Shown here: in pieces, positions 33,838 to 45,611 of the stretch
How the letters are laid out: each line of letters starts with the position of its first letter
Position numbering within the stretch: position 1 is the first letter of the stretch
From: Hyposmocoma kahamanoa
Taxonomy: Eukaryota > Arthropoda > Insecta > Lepidoptera > Cosmopterigidae
Direction of reading: 5' to 3'
DNA: 64,000 nt
Assembly (NCBI RefSeq): GCF_003589595.1
Contig: NW_020654080.1
Coordinates: forward strand, 9,616,735 to 9,680,734
The notes under the pieces: generated by a model
Seen by the model: only the letters and a program-made list of their open reading frames with translations
The model's database searches: none
Told to the model about the DNA's origin: nothing
Position numbers and translations under genes: made by a program

Positions 33838-33985
33838 TTATTGAATATCACGATGTTTTGACTACCATGATATTTTTACTGGAATAACTCCGCCAATTTG
33901 TTATAAATGTTAATACAAAGATCGAACTGTAAGGAATAAAAACTCCTTGGATCCGGCTGGATTCGAACCAGCGCCTTTGTTTTTG
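33838..33985 (-). repeat. SINE-C, 3' part
   Basis: On the minus strand it starts at GGTTCGAATCCAGCCGGATC and continues through TTGTATTAACATTTATAACA to an ATCATGGTAGTCAAAACATC tail; this tail is shared with 42640-42720, a subfamily feature. Confidence 0.7.
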
Positions 33986-34138
33986 GTTTTTAACGACTTT
34001 AATAAATAAAAAAATAAAATTGTTTATCAGACAACTAAGAGGCCATACAAATAAGTATGTTAGTAACATGACACACCTTATAACTATATTAGTATTGTGT
34101 TAGTAGATTAAACAATTCTTAAATTTCTTATTATTATT

Positions 34139-34400
34139 ATACCTATTACTTATTACATATTATCCAGCCTTCCAATCGGCTCACCGACGCACACGTGGAA
34201 CGTATAACCGGTGAACCTTCGGAAAACCGCTGCATCCATTCTATCCGCTATCATCTTTAGGATGTCGTTGTGGCTTCCCCTAACCCTTCGCTCTACGGAT
34301 GTAGACATTTTGCGCATAACGGCATAAAAATCGTCCACGGCAGCACCAGCAAACATGCCAAATGCACTGCAGAAGCGGGGAAGCCTCAACAAGGCCCTAA
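34139..34400 (-). pseudogene. LINE-B ORF2 C-terminus
   Basis: The minus frame contains MLRLPRFCSAFGMFAGA, RRVRGSHNDILKMIADRM and a short HVCVG end, matching the LINE-B piece at 20160-20522. An ATT-rich tail lies to the left (about 34120-34155). 5'-truncated. Confidence 0.72.
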
Positions 34401-34686
34401 AGGGGTTAAAATTGGACTCTTAAGTCACCATATGATCTCAGCGTAAAGATGGACCATAGAACATACATGTAGAAACTCTGGCAGTAATGAAACTTTGTGC
34501 CGTAGTGCCAACTTGTGAGAAATCTATGAAGACGAATATGAGATGTCGGAATATTAAGTGTATGAATACCACGAAGTTTTACTACCAAGCTTGGATATTC
34601 AGTTATTTTTGTGAAAGTTTCAATAATTTTAGATATGTTGTACGCATGTATGCATTTTACACAATAATAAAAAAAATACATAAATA

Positions 34687-34892
34687 AATAACGCACACAT
34701 TCAACATAGCACCGCACTAGGGAGACCCTGTGTCGCGGGTGCTATGGACACACACGTAGATAACCACAAATTATACCCAAACTCACGAGAGAAATAAATG
34801 TAGGCCATATAACTATTTCTCCCGGCCCGGGAATCGAACCTGGGACTTCTGCGTGGCAGCCCGGAGTGGTAACCGTTCGGCCACGGAGGCAG
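34687..34892 (-). repeat. SINE-A
   Basis: Near full-length; minus-strand order is TGCCTCCGTGGCCGAACGG, GGTTCGATTCCCGGGCCGGG, the body, and AACGCACAC at the far end. Confidence 0.92.
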
Positions 34893-35449
34893 TTGTAATA
34901 AGTAATCAAAAGATATCTTCAGACATACATTTTATTATACTGATCCATTTCTTATTTTTTGCACAGGTAATCAATTTTAAATAATCTTATTGTGAAATAA
35001 ATACTTACCACATACCATTTTATATAGAACTCGTAAACTCCAATTTCTTTGTAACAAAATTGCCTACGATTGACTTTTCTATCTGTAAGCACTCTTAAGC
35101 CCGTTAGTTAACGATCTTTCCCTGCGTTTGCTCCTTTTGCCAATCAACAACCGAGGATTGTTCTTGTCAGGGGATTTTTCAATGAGCCAATTTGTTGAGA
35201 CTGAAACACTGACTCATTTGTTCTGGGTTAAAATAAAACGGTTGGATATAAAAAAGTAGTGAAAAAGTAAAGAATGAAAGCTCTTTGTACGAGTGACACT
35301 TTGAAGCAGTGTTGCGAACTGTATGAAGTTTATTTTCAGAAGATGTCTAGATGCCAGTTTGGTGCAGTAATAATTTCTTGGGCAAAACAATTTATAGTAG
35401 CCAACTTTAGGCCATGTCTACCCGTTTTAGGTAAGTACAAGTTAGGAAA
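34893..35449. other. Unassigned AT-rich DNA
   Basis: No family recognised. Confidence 0.5.
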
Positions 35450-35513
35450 TGAAATTATATTTTCGGATCTAAAAAGCCAACGTTTCGGGCCTTTACAGGT
35501 CAAATGATTATAG
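35450..35513. repeat. M3 fragment
   Basis: TTTTCGGATCTAAAAAGCC followed by CAACGTTTCGGGCCTTTACA. Only the central part remains. A 20-bp SINE-A shred (CAGCCCCGCACTAGGGAAA) lies nearby at 35617. Confidence 0.6.
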
Positions 35514-35878
35514 TTATGGCTAATATTAACTCAAGCCACCATAGTTTTCACAATAGTTACAAAAATTATTAATTAAATACCTTGTTTTTAATTTTCCAAG
35601 GAACATTTTTTTTACAGCCCCGCACTAGGGAAATATTACTTGGTCTTGGTATTTCGGATCCATTATTTCGTCTGATGAAAAATCCCAAGCAGAGCTAAGG
35701 CTGCAGTACTAATTAATATATTTTAATATATTCCATTTGCATTATTAATCAATATACAATTTAATTTAATGAAAATTCATTTTGTTAAGATTAAAATAAA
35801 ATATTTTGTAAGACTTTTGTAGTGTTAATTGGAATGTTATGTATATAGTAAAAATGCATTACTATTTTTTTTTTCACT

Positions 35879-36072
35879 CACTCACTTAATATAGCCCCGC
35901 TCTAGGGGAACCCTGAGTCGCGGGTGCCATGGACACACACATTGACGTCCCCAAATTACACCCAAACTTACGAGAGAGATAAATGTAGGCCATACAAATA
36001 TTTCTCCAGGCCCGGAAATCGGACCTCTGCGTGGCAGTCCGGTATGGCAACCGTTCGGCCCCGGAGGCAGTT
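35879..36072 (-). repeat. SINE-A
   Basis: Minus-strand copy with a damaged B box (TCCGATTTCCGGGCCTGG). It abuts the M3 copy that follows. Confidence 0.88.
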
Positions 36073-36073
36073 T

Positions 36074-36228
36074 GGACATAACTGGTTGATAACTTTACCA
36101 TCTCAGTCAGCGGTGACATTGGGAAAGGGTCCGATACATCGCTTTGTTTGAAAAAGCAAATTTACGTTATTTTGACCAGACGAAATAGTTGCATTTCCTG
36201 TATACACGAAAACCTAAGAACTCGATAA
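36074..36228 (+). repeat. M3 repeat
   Basis: AACTTTACCATCTCAGTCAG, then TTGTTTGAAAAAGCAAATTT and ACGAAAACCTAAGAACTCG. The CATGGGACC centre has decayed to CATTGGGAAAGGG. Confidence 0.65.
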
Positions 36229-36636
36229 GTACTTACAAGTTATTCTGGACAATCTAAAATAACAACAACATACCGAGCGCATTTATGACTAATGTACTTG
36301 GATATGGTATAATGGTTATGCACGGGTAAGAAATGGAAAATACACTCCACCAGTGATTTATTGACAATAGGGAATTTCTATGTTATACAGAATATGCAAA
36401 GAAAAAAAAGGAGCCACGTCTGAAACTTCTTGTGGACACAAATAGTCCGATCGACTACTTATGTTTTATATGGGTAGAAAAAAAATCATTCACATTTTGG
36501 AAATGTGCGTAAGTACGATTATATCATATCATTATCCGTAAATACAAAAGACATTCTGAAACGTAACAATGTTATATGCCATTGATTTGCGTTGTTATTT
36601 ACAAGGTTGATGTTACACTTTCAAATTTCACCAGAC
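36229..36636. other. Unassigned AT-rich DNA
   Basis: No assignable content. Confidence 0.5.
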
Positions 36637-37195
36637 TAGAAGTGACGAAACGATCAAGTCATGCGCCTGGTGGTAAGCGACACGTCTGTCTATTGTAGTT
36701 GTAGTAACACTCAGAGCATCAAATCGCTCGTCATACGGGAATTGCATAATTTGACTCCATCTTCCCCTTTCCATAATCGGTGGACTAGACGTGGGCTGGA
36801 GTTCCACTCCGTTGTTGTGGATATTCCCAGGATTCTCACGAAACCACATTTATATGGCGAGCGGCTAGGGAGTGGAATTCCCTGCCTGCTTGTTCCCCGA
36901 ACGCTATAACTTGGACCTTTTGAGGGTGAGAGTGAATAGGCATTATTTAGGTCTGCATGCTACATCGTCGATCTCATCGTCACTTTCCACCAGGTGAATT
37001 GGTCAAATACGCACTTATTTTTTATAAAAAAAAACGTAACTTAACAAATCCCATGTGTCTGGAATTTCACCTGCACCCTTACCCTTCAAAACCGGAACGC
37101 AGTACTGCTCACATCACTGTTTGGCGGCAAAAATGGATAAGTTGGTGACGCTTTCATGGACGATATCTTTCACAAGGAGCTCTACTGCTACTAAA
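36637..37195 (-). repeat. Rep1 interrupted by a LINE-A 3' end
   Basis: The A-tail side (GAAGTGACGAAACGATCAAG to CAGAGCATCAAATCGC) lies at 36637-36730. The start side (CTTAACAAATCCCATGTG to AGCTCTACTGCTACTAAAA) lies at 37036-37195. About 50 bp of Rep1 between them is missing, so the event was more than a simple insertion. Confidence 0.8.
36745..37035 (+). pseudogene. LINE-A ORF2 C-terminus
   Basis: The plus translation contains FHSVVVDIPRILTKPHLYGE, RL, and, after a small deletion, NSLPA/C-type sequence with LFPERYNL and RVNRHYL. It ends in a TCTCATCGTCACTTTCCACC 3' region and an A run at 37026-37034. The A run and position fix it as a retrotransposed 3' end inside Rep1. Confidence 0.75.
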
Positions 37196-37624
37196 ATAAT
37201 AAAATCTAAATATAATATGAATTATACTTTTTGTTCTAATTTGAAAGCTTTTTAATCCTTCCGGTGACATTGCATTAATAATCTCACGTCGTCTTATGAA
37301 TGAGCTTTGAGTTATCTGCAAGAAAAGATACGGAAAATGCAAAACATTTTTATTTAAATTATTCGTAATCTTTATCACTTTCCTGGGAACACTTGTTTAA
37401 AAATATTGCCAGTAATATTTTGAAAGAGCAGTTATAGTCAGGTGTAAAGAATTCCTGGTTTCTTAAGTATTTTTAACAAGAATAGGAATATAAATGTACA
37501 AAAATGTTAGGTACAATAATTATCCTTATTATAATATTAAGTAACCTACACACACCAGCACATTTACTGGAACACAAGTAAAATCCCCAAAATAATGCAC
37601 TGTTTTTCAAAAGTCTAATAAAGT
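37196..37624. other. Unassigned AT-rich DNA
   Basis: Nothing recognised. Confidence 0.5.
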
Positions 37625-37715
37625 TGATGATGACTTTACCATGTCAGTCAGCCGTAACTACGGGACCTCGAAACGTTTGTGTGCTTGGAAAAATAAATAC
37701 AGGTGTTTTAAAAAA
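37625..37715 (+). repeat. M3 fragment
   Basis: GACTTTACCATGTCAGTCAG, GGGACCTCGAAACGTTTG and GGAAAAATAAATACAGG match M3 in order; the downstream half is missing. Confidence 0.55.
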
Positions 37716-38399
37716 AAAATGTTTTATTTTCTATGTCAAGTCGCTTATTTTACTTTTTTACTGATGGTCATTTTTTTATTCACGTGCTTTAATTTCCTAC
37801 TAATACAGATTTGTTGAATGGTTCGTGGTTGATTTTGCGTTTATGTCAATTTCGCAAACTTTAGATGAGTCTTATTATTCATTACAATTTTTAAATTTTC
37901 AGCTGTTTCTACTTTGTAAAAAAAAACGTATATATATATATATATCTCAAGCATACTTCATTTATAGCATGTCTCTTTCTAAGTACCTTCAAAATTCTTT
38001 ACACTTCAAAGTCAGAAATGGGTTCAGTTCCATCATGTTTCCGACGGATAAAGCAGTAAATGCCCATAATACGGTCAGAGACTGGCCCAGTCACAAACGC
38101 AGATGACTAATCAAATAACATGGAAACGTGAGCTGTAAATCACAAATAGCAATCCATACATTTAAGTCCTAATAGCTACTTGCGCTTAGCTTAAAAGGAA
38201 TTTAACATTAGCTCGGTATGTCACGACTTGCTTATACCCAGTATGGGTATGATTAAGATGTAGTGCGTTAATTAGGTAAATATTTGTATGTACTAAGCGG
38301 TAAGTATCTGAAATTGTATTTTAAACAAATATGAGCTTATGTGGCTACATTTAAACTTACATTTAGCGGAAAAAAGAATATAAATAAGAATCAGACATT
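37716..38399. other. Unassigned; TA microsatellite
   Basis: A (TA)n run at about 37929-37946; otherwise nothing assignable. Confidence 0.5.
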
Positions 38400-38612
38400 T
38401 AATAAGAAATGAAAATGTTTTTCCGGATTTAAATCACGTATATTTGTTTTTTGGTGGTCCAACTTTGTTGCTGGTTGACGCAACCGTGAGCATGGGACCT
38501 GTAAAGAACCTGAAACGTTGGTTTGTTTGAAAAAACAAATATGCGCGATATAAATCCGGATAAATAGTTTCATTTCCCATGTGTAACAATCGCGAAAACC
38601 TAAGAACTCAAT
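38400..38612. repeat. M3 repeat, well-preserved inverted arms
   Basis: GAAATGAAAATGTTTTTCCG (about 38406) and the following 20 bases pair with CGGATAAATAGTTTCATTTC (about 38557-38577) and the bases before it. The centre holds GCATGGGACCTGTAAAGAAC and CTGAAACGTTGGTTTGTTTG. The one-sided tail GTGTAACAATCGCGAAAACC with TAAGAACTC follows. Confidence 0.82.
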
Positions 38613-39720
38613 ATTAGACATTAAAATTAAAATATTTTAACATCGACTTAGTACAGCCTTACTCAATCTCTATTGAAAAAAAACTAAATTGAATAAAATG
38701 CATTTTTTTAATATTTTCACACAAAAACGAAAACGGTGAAAAATAAAAATGAATAATAATAGTTCAGCATTGATTAAATGAAATAACATTGATTAAATAA
38801 ATAAAAAAATCTTTTTTTTGTAAAGGTTACGAAATCAACAAGAATGCAAAATTAACCTCGAACCACTCGAAAGAGAGTCGACAAATTTTTTATTATCAAG
38901 TTACACCTTAAATAAAACAGTAAAATAACCGGCCACACTTTTGAAAAAACTCTGCATTATTTTAGAGACTTTGTGTTCCTCTAAATGTGTTGTAGGTCCG
39001 TTTAAAATGAATATTTTGTGTGCACACGGTGGTACATACATACATTTGCATAAAGAGAACATTGTCGTTAGAAAAAGAGCTCTTTTAGCCTGCTGGAGAT
39101 ATAGTATTGTATAGCGCTAGTCAATGATATATTATCAGAACCATTGTCATCGTTTTGTAGCATTGCCATAAACTTCAATATTAGGTTGAAAAACCATAAA
39201 TTAAATTAAACAGATCACCACACTATTATTCCACAACGCAATATATTTGTCCGTATCTCATGTCCATCCATATGAGGACCGTTCAATGGTACCTCAGTAA
39301 TTTATACGCTAGTTTGTTTGATTGAAGAATCATGTTGAAATGTACTCCATGATTCTGTACTGCATAAATTAATTGCCTTTGATTACAAGACTATAAATTA
39401 TTTATCTATTCTGCTAACATGATAGTGCCTAGGATTTAAATGTCAATACAGACCACGGAATCAGTGTCATAGCGCTAATAGCCTTATAATAGTCTTACGT
39501 GTTCTGTATATAAGGTCCTAATTAATTACTAATACTTCGTTTTGAAACTTGTGTACGTACAGGAAGCCACACAGCTATTACGTTGGGTCAAGTATGTATG
39601 AACATTTACTATAGAATAGGTGATATTTTAAGGATCATTGGTAAGGTTAGTAACAAAAAGACTTACCTTTTATGTATAACGTATTTGAACCGCGCTATAG
39701 GTATCTTTATAATCTTTATG
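38613..39720. other. Unassigned AT-rich DNA
   Basis: About 1.1 kb without recognisable content. Confidence 0.5.
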
Positions 39721-39960
39721 AGTCGTGGTAGCCTAATGGTTTGACCTACTGTCTCTCAGGCAGAGGCCATAGGTTCGAATCCCTGCTCGCACCTCAGAGT
39801 TTCACGAAATTCATGTGTGAAATTTAATTTGAAATTCACCATGATCTTTTCGAAGAAGGTTCAGAACTCCCCAACTCCCTAGCACGGCCTAAACCATCGC
39901 CTGGGAGGAGATCCGTGTCCAGCAGTGGAACGTATAAATGGGTTAATGTTAACGATGATA
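39721..39960 (+). repeat. SINE-B, best copy
   Basis: A box TAGCCTAATGG at about 39731 and B box GGTTCGAATCC at 39774-39784 have pol III spacing. The body contains AAGAAGGTTCAGAACTCCC and GTGTCCAGCAGTGGAACGTA. The last word resembles the 3' end of RTE-like LINEs, which would allow LINE-driven mobilisation. Confidence 0.85.
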
Positions 39961-40286
39961 GGTACCTTTGAAGTCTTTAAAACGCATAAGGAATTAAGTA
40001 CAAATTTTACGTATGGATAGACGTGTTCTACTTCTTTGGAAAAAAAAAAAGGAATTAAATGTCAGAAAGATATTACAATAGAGATGTATTTTAGACTCTA
40101 CTGAGAGAGATTTAGATATAATTTTCACGATGTGAAGGACCTGGTGCGAAGACCGGTCGTTGTGGCGATCTTTGAGGTAGAACCAGGTCTAGCAATAGAC
40201 AACTATCTGCTGATATCAAATCGCATTGTTTACAATTTGTAAAAATTACTTGTACAAACTACTATTTGCATATTCGTACACGCACG
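39961..40286. other. Unassigned AT-rich DNA
   Basis: No assignable content. Confidence 0.5.
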
Positions 40287-40543
40287 CAGTAGAGCTCCTT
40301 GTGAAAGAGTTCGTCCAGGGTAGTACTGCCACCGTACCTATTTCTGCCGCCAAGCAGTAATAGTGCTGAAGAAATTACAGGCACATGGGACTTGTGAACT
40401 TATGTATCAGGGTGTCAGTGCCCCTCAGATCTTTGCGAATTAAATGCTTTGAGGGGCACTGCATCTGTTATGGACAGTCGTGTAGCTTACCATCAGGCGC
40501 ACGACTTGTTCATCCCGCCACGTAATATTATATTTAAAAAAAT
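40287..40543 (+). repeat. Rep1 retroposon
   Basis: Clear start (GCAGTAGAGCTCCTTGTGAA) and A-tail side (CTTGTTCATCCCGCCACG, ATTATATTTAAAAAAATG). A segment after CAAGCAGTAATA is deleted. Confidence 0.88.
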
Positions 40544-40811
40544 GCACACAACGCATTTTCTTATTTTTATTTTGCTGTTGATGCATCTTACTGTCCCAAA
40601 GGTAATAGCTGAAAACCAGTGCTTTGCCTTTTGGCAAAACTCGCACTGAGCTAGGACCTTTTGACTTTCTGCAGCATACACAAGTTATCGTTCTCCCATT
40701 ACTTAGGTATAAGATGTTTGTGGTGTTTAAAGTGCTTTTTTTATATATTTTTATTTGTTTTCACTGTCAATTTTAATTTCCTTTTTGTATCTGTTTTTCT
40801 TCTAATTTAAA

Positions 40812-40948
40812 AAAACGCATACACTCATAGCCAAGCACTAGGGAGACCTTATGTCGCAGGTGCCATGACTACACCCACAGACAACTACAACTTACACGCA
40901 AATTCAGGATAGAAGTAAATATGAGCCATAGAAATACTTCCCCAAATT
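40812..40948 (-). repeat. SINE-A body fragment
   Basis: Only the non-tRNA part is present: GCCAAGCACTAGGGAGACC, GCAGGTGCCATGACTACAC and a decayed ATGAGCCATAGAAATA. The tRNA-like head is missing. Confidence 0.75.
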
Positions 40949-41298
40949 AAATGGCGGTCATTATTATTTCATAGCTTGTCATCTATCTATAAACTACAGT
41001 AAATTTGTTAATATTTATCTACTTGCAGAGTAAAATCATATTCCACAATGATTGCATACTTAAAAGCATTCTGCATAAGCAAAAGCAAACAATTTGAAAT
41101 TTTAAATTACCATACCACCTATGCATATGAATATCAAATTCTCATATAATACGACCAAGTGAACCTGCACGGTTATTGTAGAACTTAACACACAATAGTC
41201 GCGCGCTTGCATAGTCATGAGACAATGCTGGGTCACTGACCTGAGGTATTACTTCGTCTTAAGAAATGGGGAATTAGTGCTACTTAAAGTTTTTTTTT
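40949..41298. other. Unassigned AT-rich DNA
   Basis: No assignable content. Confidence 0.5.
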
Positions 41299-42207
41299 TA
41301 TGATATCAATCCATAACAGTTGCAATGCCACTGAGCTTTATATCACTAAGATCTTAGGGGTACTGTCACAGCGCCCGTTACCCTGAGACATAAATTGACA
41401 AGTCCTATGTTCCTGTAATTATACCAGCACCCTTGAAGAGCGTACGTATCTGGGGAATGCGCCGCAAATGCGTCTGTTGCGAAAGGCTCGCGTGTCTCTA
41501 ACTGCACGCATGTAGCACGCGTACAGCGCACGTGCAGTTAAACACGCCTACCCATAATAGTTGCAGAGTCACCGAGAACTTTAAATCGCAAAGATTTGTA
41601 CGGCACTGCCACTGCACCCGTTACTTTGAGACAAAGTTGACAAGTCCCATGTGCCTATAGTTCATCAGCACACATAGGGGGCCTTCAAATTAGACTCTTA
41701 AAGAAGCGCTGCTATGGCACGACTGTGGCGCAGCAACCGTTCCAATACTAATTTTCATACAATATCTCGATACCTTTTCGATTTCGATTTTGGTTAGTTT
41801 CTGTTATTTTTGCAAACAACCGTATTTATTTACTAATATTGTGCTGCCCGAAATTTGTAAAAAAAGAAAACAAAAATTGTTACAAATTTTGTGAAAAAAA
41901 AACAAAATAAACAGAACACGCTCAAAGATTAAGTTGGCGTAGTGTGATTGGAGGTATCCATCTGGAAGCTCAGTCGCAGCGCCACTATCGTGACACGCGT
42001 GGGTCGCTTTTGCAAGCAATCACAATTAGAGCAGCGATACGTACGCGTGGCTGTCGCGCTGCTACAGCGCTTCTATAAGTGTTGAATTTGAAAGCGTTCT
42101 TATTCAAAGTCGTAACGGAGTTATGGTCACGTTACTACTTGGCGGCAGTAGTTATGGTGTCAGTATCTCTATAGATGAACTCTTTCACAAGGAGTTCTAC
42201 TACTAGT
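41299..42207 (-). repeat. Rep1 with internal partial duplication, split by an M2 MITE
   Basis: Rep1 words run to 41440 (CTGAGACATAAATTGACAAG, CCAGCACCCTTGAAG). An unrelated CpG-containing 90 bp follows, then a second run of Rep1 words from 41545 (CACGCCTACCCATAATAGTT). An M2 element sits at 41677-42095, and the start side of Rep1 resumes at 42100-42207 (CTACTTGGCGGCAGTAGTTA, GAACTCTTTCACAAGGAGTT). Confidence 0.82.
41677..42095. mobile_element. M2 MITE nested in Rep1
   Basis: GGGGCCTTCAAATTAGACTC at the left faces GTGTTGAATTTGAAAGC at the right. Just inside, AAGAAGCGCTGCTATGG faces GCTACAGCGCTTCTATAAG. This is the longest of three M2 copies (others 51506-51726, 59518-59669) and has a distinct AT-rich centre. 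Confidence 0.75.
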
Positions 42208-42529
42208 GAAAATACAAAGGTATTGTTCGATGACAAAATATAAAATATGCTATTAGTATTATAATACAGCCGTATATTATGATGTTTATCGCAGTGACCA
42301 CTATGACCATCACAATAAATATGCCAATGTGTCGAAACCTCGGCAATTTCTATGCAATTTTTATATATCACGTATTATTGAAGAGATTTGCTACAGATAC
42401 CAGTTTTAAGGCAAAATATAAAAAAAGATAAACTTAAGCAAATTTTTTACACCAATATAAAATCTAAATCGTTAAAAACCATAACAAAGGTCTACAACAG
42501 GCACACAGATAAATTCGTAACATAAGCCA
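42208..42529. other. Unassigned AT-rich DNA
   Basis: No assignable content. Confidence 0.5.
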
Positions 42530-42720
42530 GTTCTTTGCGTGGCTTTGTTGCCATAGCGTCTAGCTTTACGGTTTGCTGGAAGACCTTGGTACGAATCCAG
42601 CCGGATCGAAGGAATTGTTTCTAAGAGTATGTAATATTTTTGTACTAGCGAAGAAACTTCACAAAAAAAAGAACATCATGGTGGTCAAACATCGTGACAA
42701 TCAATAAATTAAAAATTAAA
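42530..42720 (+). repeat. SINE-C
   Basis: GCGTGGCTTTGTTGCCATAG (A-box region), GGTACGAATCCAGCCGGATC (B-box region), then the tail with ATCATGGTGGTCAAACATCG, the tail version also seen at 33838-33985. Confidence 0.78.
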
Positions 42721-42726
42721 ATCTAA

Positions 42727-44155
42727 TGTTTATCAATGCAGTTCGGTGCGCGTTCGGGAATGGGAGCGCTCCACTATGCAATGAGAATTATTGTTATAAT
42801 ATGAGTTTCGCGCGGCATATTAGGCCGCTGCGCGTAAGTGGCAATGGGTTCCCAACAACTCATAGCTAATAAGCTTTTAGCGTTTATTCAACACGCCATT
42901 GATACCATGGACGAAGTGCGCATTGTGCAGATCTGCAAATCCAACTTTAACGAGGATGAGTTTTGCAGTGGCAAGATGCTGCTGTTCCAGAGCCTCGGCA
43001 AAGCAGAGAAGATGCCATCTCGCCGGAGAGATGGAGGCTTGAAGTATATTATCACACTCGACGATCCGGACGACGTGCCTATTCGTGTCGAAGGAGCTGC
43101 ACAAACTGCCAGTCACGTTCGATCATATCGATATCACCAGGCTGCTGAAGGATATTACTTCCCTGAAGTCAAGCCTGGCCGAGTTGACTGTAGTTTAAAT
43201 TGGAGGCTTCAGATAATACCATAAGTGAGCTGCGTACCCAAGTTGCATTATTAAGCAACGCTGCTACGGTATGTAGGTCACCAGAAGCCTCCGATATAAA
43301 CACGCAACGTGAGGCGCAAAATGCATCCATCAGCAGTGTCGAATCGGCACAAATGGTTGCGTCACGGATCGCTGCTGCCGTCGCGTGTGGTATGCCGCGC
43401 CCTGCTGCCCGCACCTCCGTCCCGGCGGAAACGTCACGCGTGTGCATGTCAGCCCCTGCACGTGCATACGCCGGTGTAGCCGCTTGTACCAACCGACCCG
43501 CCACTTCGAAACTTGAGCGACGGCAATCGGCTAAGAGCAAAAACAATCCCCGTGAGCTTGCCTCTGAAGTTGCAAAACCAGATAGGCAGACGGACCGGTG
43601 CGATGAGGACGACTTCACAAAGGTGGTGAAAAGGACGAGGAAGCCCACCAGCCGTAACCAGTATGACAGAACACCGACAGGACCGAACTTCCTGCTGCGT
43701 CCGGCCATACCGACGACGCTGCTTTACCTGTCACGACTACATTGCTCCACGGAGTCTGAGGAGATAGTGGAGTACATCAGACATAAAGCCAAATACACCC
43801 TGAGAGTCGAGCAGTTGGAGTCCCGCCACAACGTAAATCTTAATTCGTTTGTGGTGAGAGTGCCGACCGGACATCTATCGACCTTCATGAAGGAAGAGTT
43901 TTGGCCGAAGGGTGTCAAGTATCGGCGATTCCGCCGCCGGTTACCTGACACCAGATTGCGCCACACGTCGCCGACGAGTGCAATTCGTGTAGATTAGTTA
44001 GAAATAGTGTTTTATTATATTGTATGTATGTTATTCCTTAAGGTAAATATTATATGAGTGTTTTATTGTATTATTGCGTATGTTAGTCTGTAAGGTATGT
44101 TTTTATGGGTCTTTATGACCTGAATACAAATAAATTAAACAAATTAACATCTTAA
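42727..44155 (+). mobile_element. ORF1-only retroelement, longest copy
   Basis: A 5' leader (42735-42837, more GC-rich than its flanks) leads into a broken ORF1-like gene, a short 3' UTR and an AATACAAATAAATTAAAC tail. No RT or endonuclease frame follows. Two fragments of the same element lie at 8033-8125 and 8835-8945. I infer a non-autonomous LINE relative that keeps ORF1 and relies on another element's ORF2. It could instead be a 3' truncated LINE, but the 3' fragment at 8033 has the same ORF1-then-tail junction. Confidence 0.65.
42838..43997 (+). pseudogene. ORF1-like gene of the retroelement, frameshifted
   Basis: The frame opens with MAMGSQQLIANKLLAFIQ and AIDTMDEVRIVQICKSNF, is lost near 43030, and continues in another frame with ELHKLPVTFDHIDITRLLKD at about 43098-43157. 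A further shift just before 43200 leads to a long frame to the stop TAG at 43995-43997. That part starts with a heptad-like segment (EASDNTISELRTQVALL, probable coiled coil), has a basic, S/T/A-rich middle, and ends with an RNA-binding-like block: TTLLYLSRLHCSTESEE, YTLRVEQLESRHNVNLNSF, FMKEEFWPKGVKYRRF. Coiled coil followed by an RRM-like region is the usual plan of LINE ORF1 proteins. I have met related sequences only as uncharacterised lepidopteran proteins. No zinc knuckles or catalytic motifs are seen. Confidence 0.7.
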
Positions 44156-44350
44156 ATAAAAGCAGAAAAACGCGCCGAACATAAAAACGCACAACTGTCG
44201 TCACATACTCATTTTTTACAGCTAACAGACTTCTTTTGCAAGGACCTGGGGTTTGTCGAACTTAATTGAATGTAGAAGTTTATCCAGGACATGCTCGCAG
44301 ACTGCAGACTTTCGTAATTATTATGAAAAAGTGGGTGGTTTGATTAATAT

Positions 44351-44466
44351 TAGACATAACTGATTGATGGTCTTTACCATCTCAGTCAACCGTGACTAGG
44401 GCCTGAAACGATTTAGATCCGAAAAAATAGTTTCATTTCCTATGTGTAACAATCGCGAAAACATAA
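44351..44466 (+). repeat. M3 repeat, shortened
   Basis: GTCTTTACCATCTCAGTCAA, AGGGCCTGAAACGATTTAGA and GTGTAACAATCGCGAAAACA. The part between CGAAACGT and ATTTAGATCCGAAAAAATAG is deleted. Confidence 0.75.
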
Positions 44467-45266
44467 TTATAGATTTTACTACCATTTACTATTATTTAGA
44501 AATAATTGCATTCGAGTTACTGTTTCCGTAACGAAGTTTACTAAAATGATTTCAACTTTGGGATCGAAAAGTGACAAACACAATCCCAGTTCGATTAGAA
44601 ACGTTTTCCGTCACCTGTCCAAACGTTGACATAGACAACAATGTTATGTGCCACCAGCTTCAACCACCGTTTTTAATTGACCCCTTAGACATATTCTGAG
44701 GCTAAAACAAACTTCCGTATACGAATATCTGGGTTCAATTGAAATTGGTCATGACAAAGATAACAAAGTCTGTTCTGGATAGATGGATATCACAATGGGG
44801 CAATCAACTGAGTTGTTTGCATTGAATATTGATGAAGCATCTTCAAAGGAATCCTTATGAGCCAAAACAAACAGGAGCGCAGATCGTTTGTGTAATAGAG
44901 TTAGATAGTACAGATTTGTGGTTAATGGGTTCCGTATACGGTGTCGAGTTAACCCTTCATCAGATAAATCAGTTAAATTTAATCCTAATACGAATTCCCT
45001 TGCCACGTGTCGAATGATGTTAATTAGATCTTCTCAGTCGATAACATGGTTATGCTAATTAAGAACCTCCTTACAGAAAAGGACAAGAGCACCTAAGAAG
45101 ACGAATCGAGCGTTTACGAAAATATTGTTGTGTTGATCTGGTGAAAGATGTGTCTTTGCCTACCTCGATGAGAAAAGGTCAGATAATCGCACCAATAACC
45201 TGATCTCAAACTTCAGAATTCCCTGTACTATGAATACCAGAGCGACGTATACCAGAGCAAATTTAG
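44467..45266. other. Unassigned AT-rich DNA
   Basis: Opposing short frames at 44749-45017 have no recognisable product. Confidence 0.45.
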
Positions 45267-45523
45267 TAGCAGTAGAGCTCCTTGTGAAAGAGTTCGTCCA
45301 GGGAAGTACAGCATTACCGCATGCTGGTACTAAAGGGTAAGGGTATTGGTGAAATTATAAGCACATGGGACTGGTCAAGTCTAGCGGGTGCAGTGGCGGT
45401 GCCCCTCAGATCTTTACGATTTAAAGATCTGAGTAGCACTGCAACTGTCATAGGTAGACGAGTCGCATAACCACCAGGCGCACGATTTGTTTGTCCCGTC
45501 ATTTGATATTATCATAAAAAAAC
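45267..45523 (+). repeat. Rep1 retroposon
   Basis: Clear start and A-tail side. The region after GGGAAGTACAGC is shortened compared with other copies. Confidence 0.9.
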
Positions 45524-45611
45524 GGATTTCGCTCTGAGGCACTCTTCCTAGAACACAGACCAGAACCAATGCAGTCATATATCAAATTGGTCTTACCGGG
45601 AATAAAACTTA

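Noticed and set aside
36637..37195. Simple insertion of LINE-A into Rep1 with clean duplications
   Set aside because: About 50 bp of Rep1 is missing at the break and no target duplication is visible.
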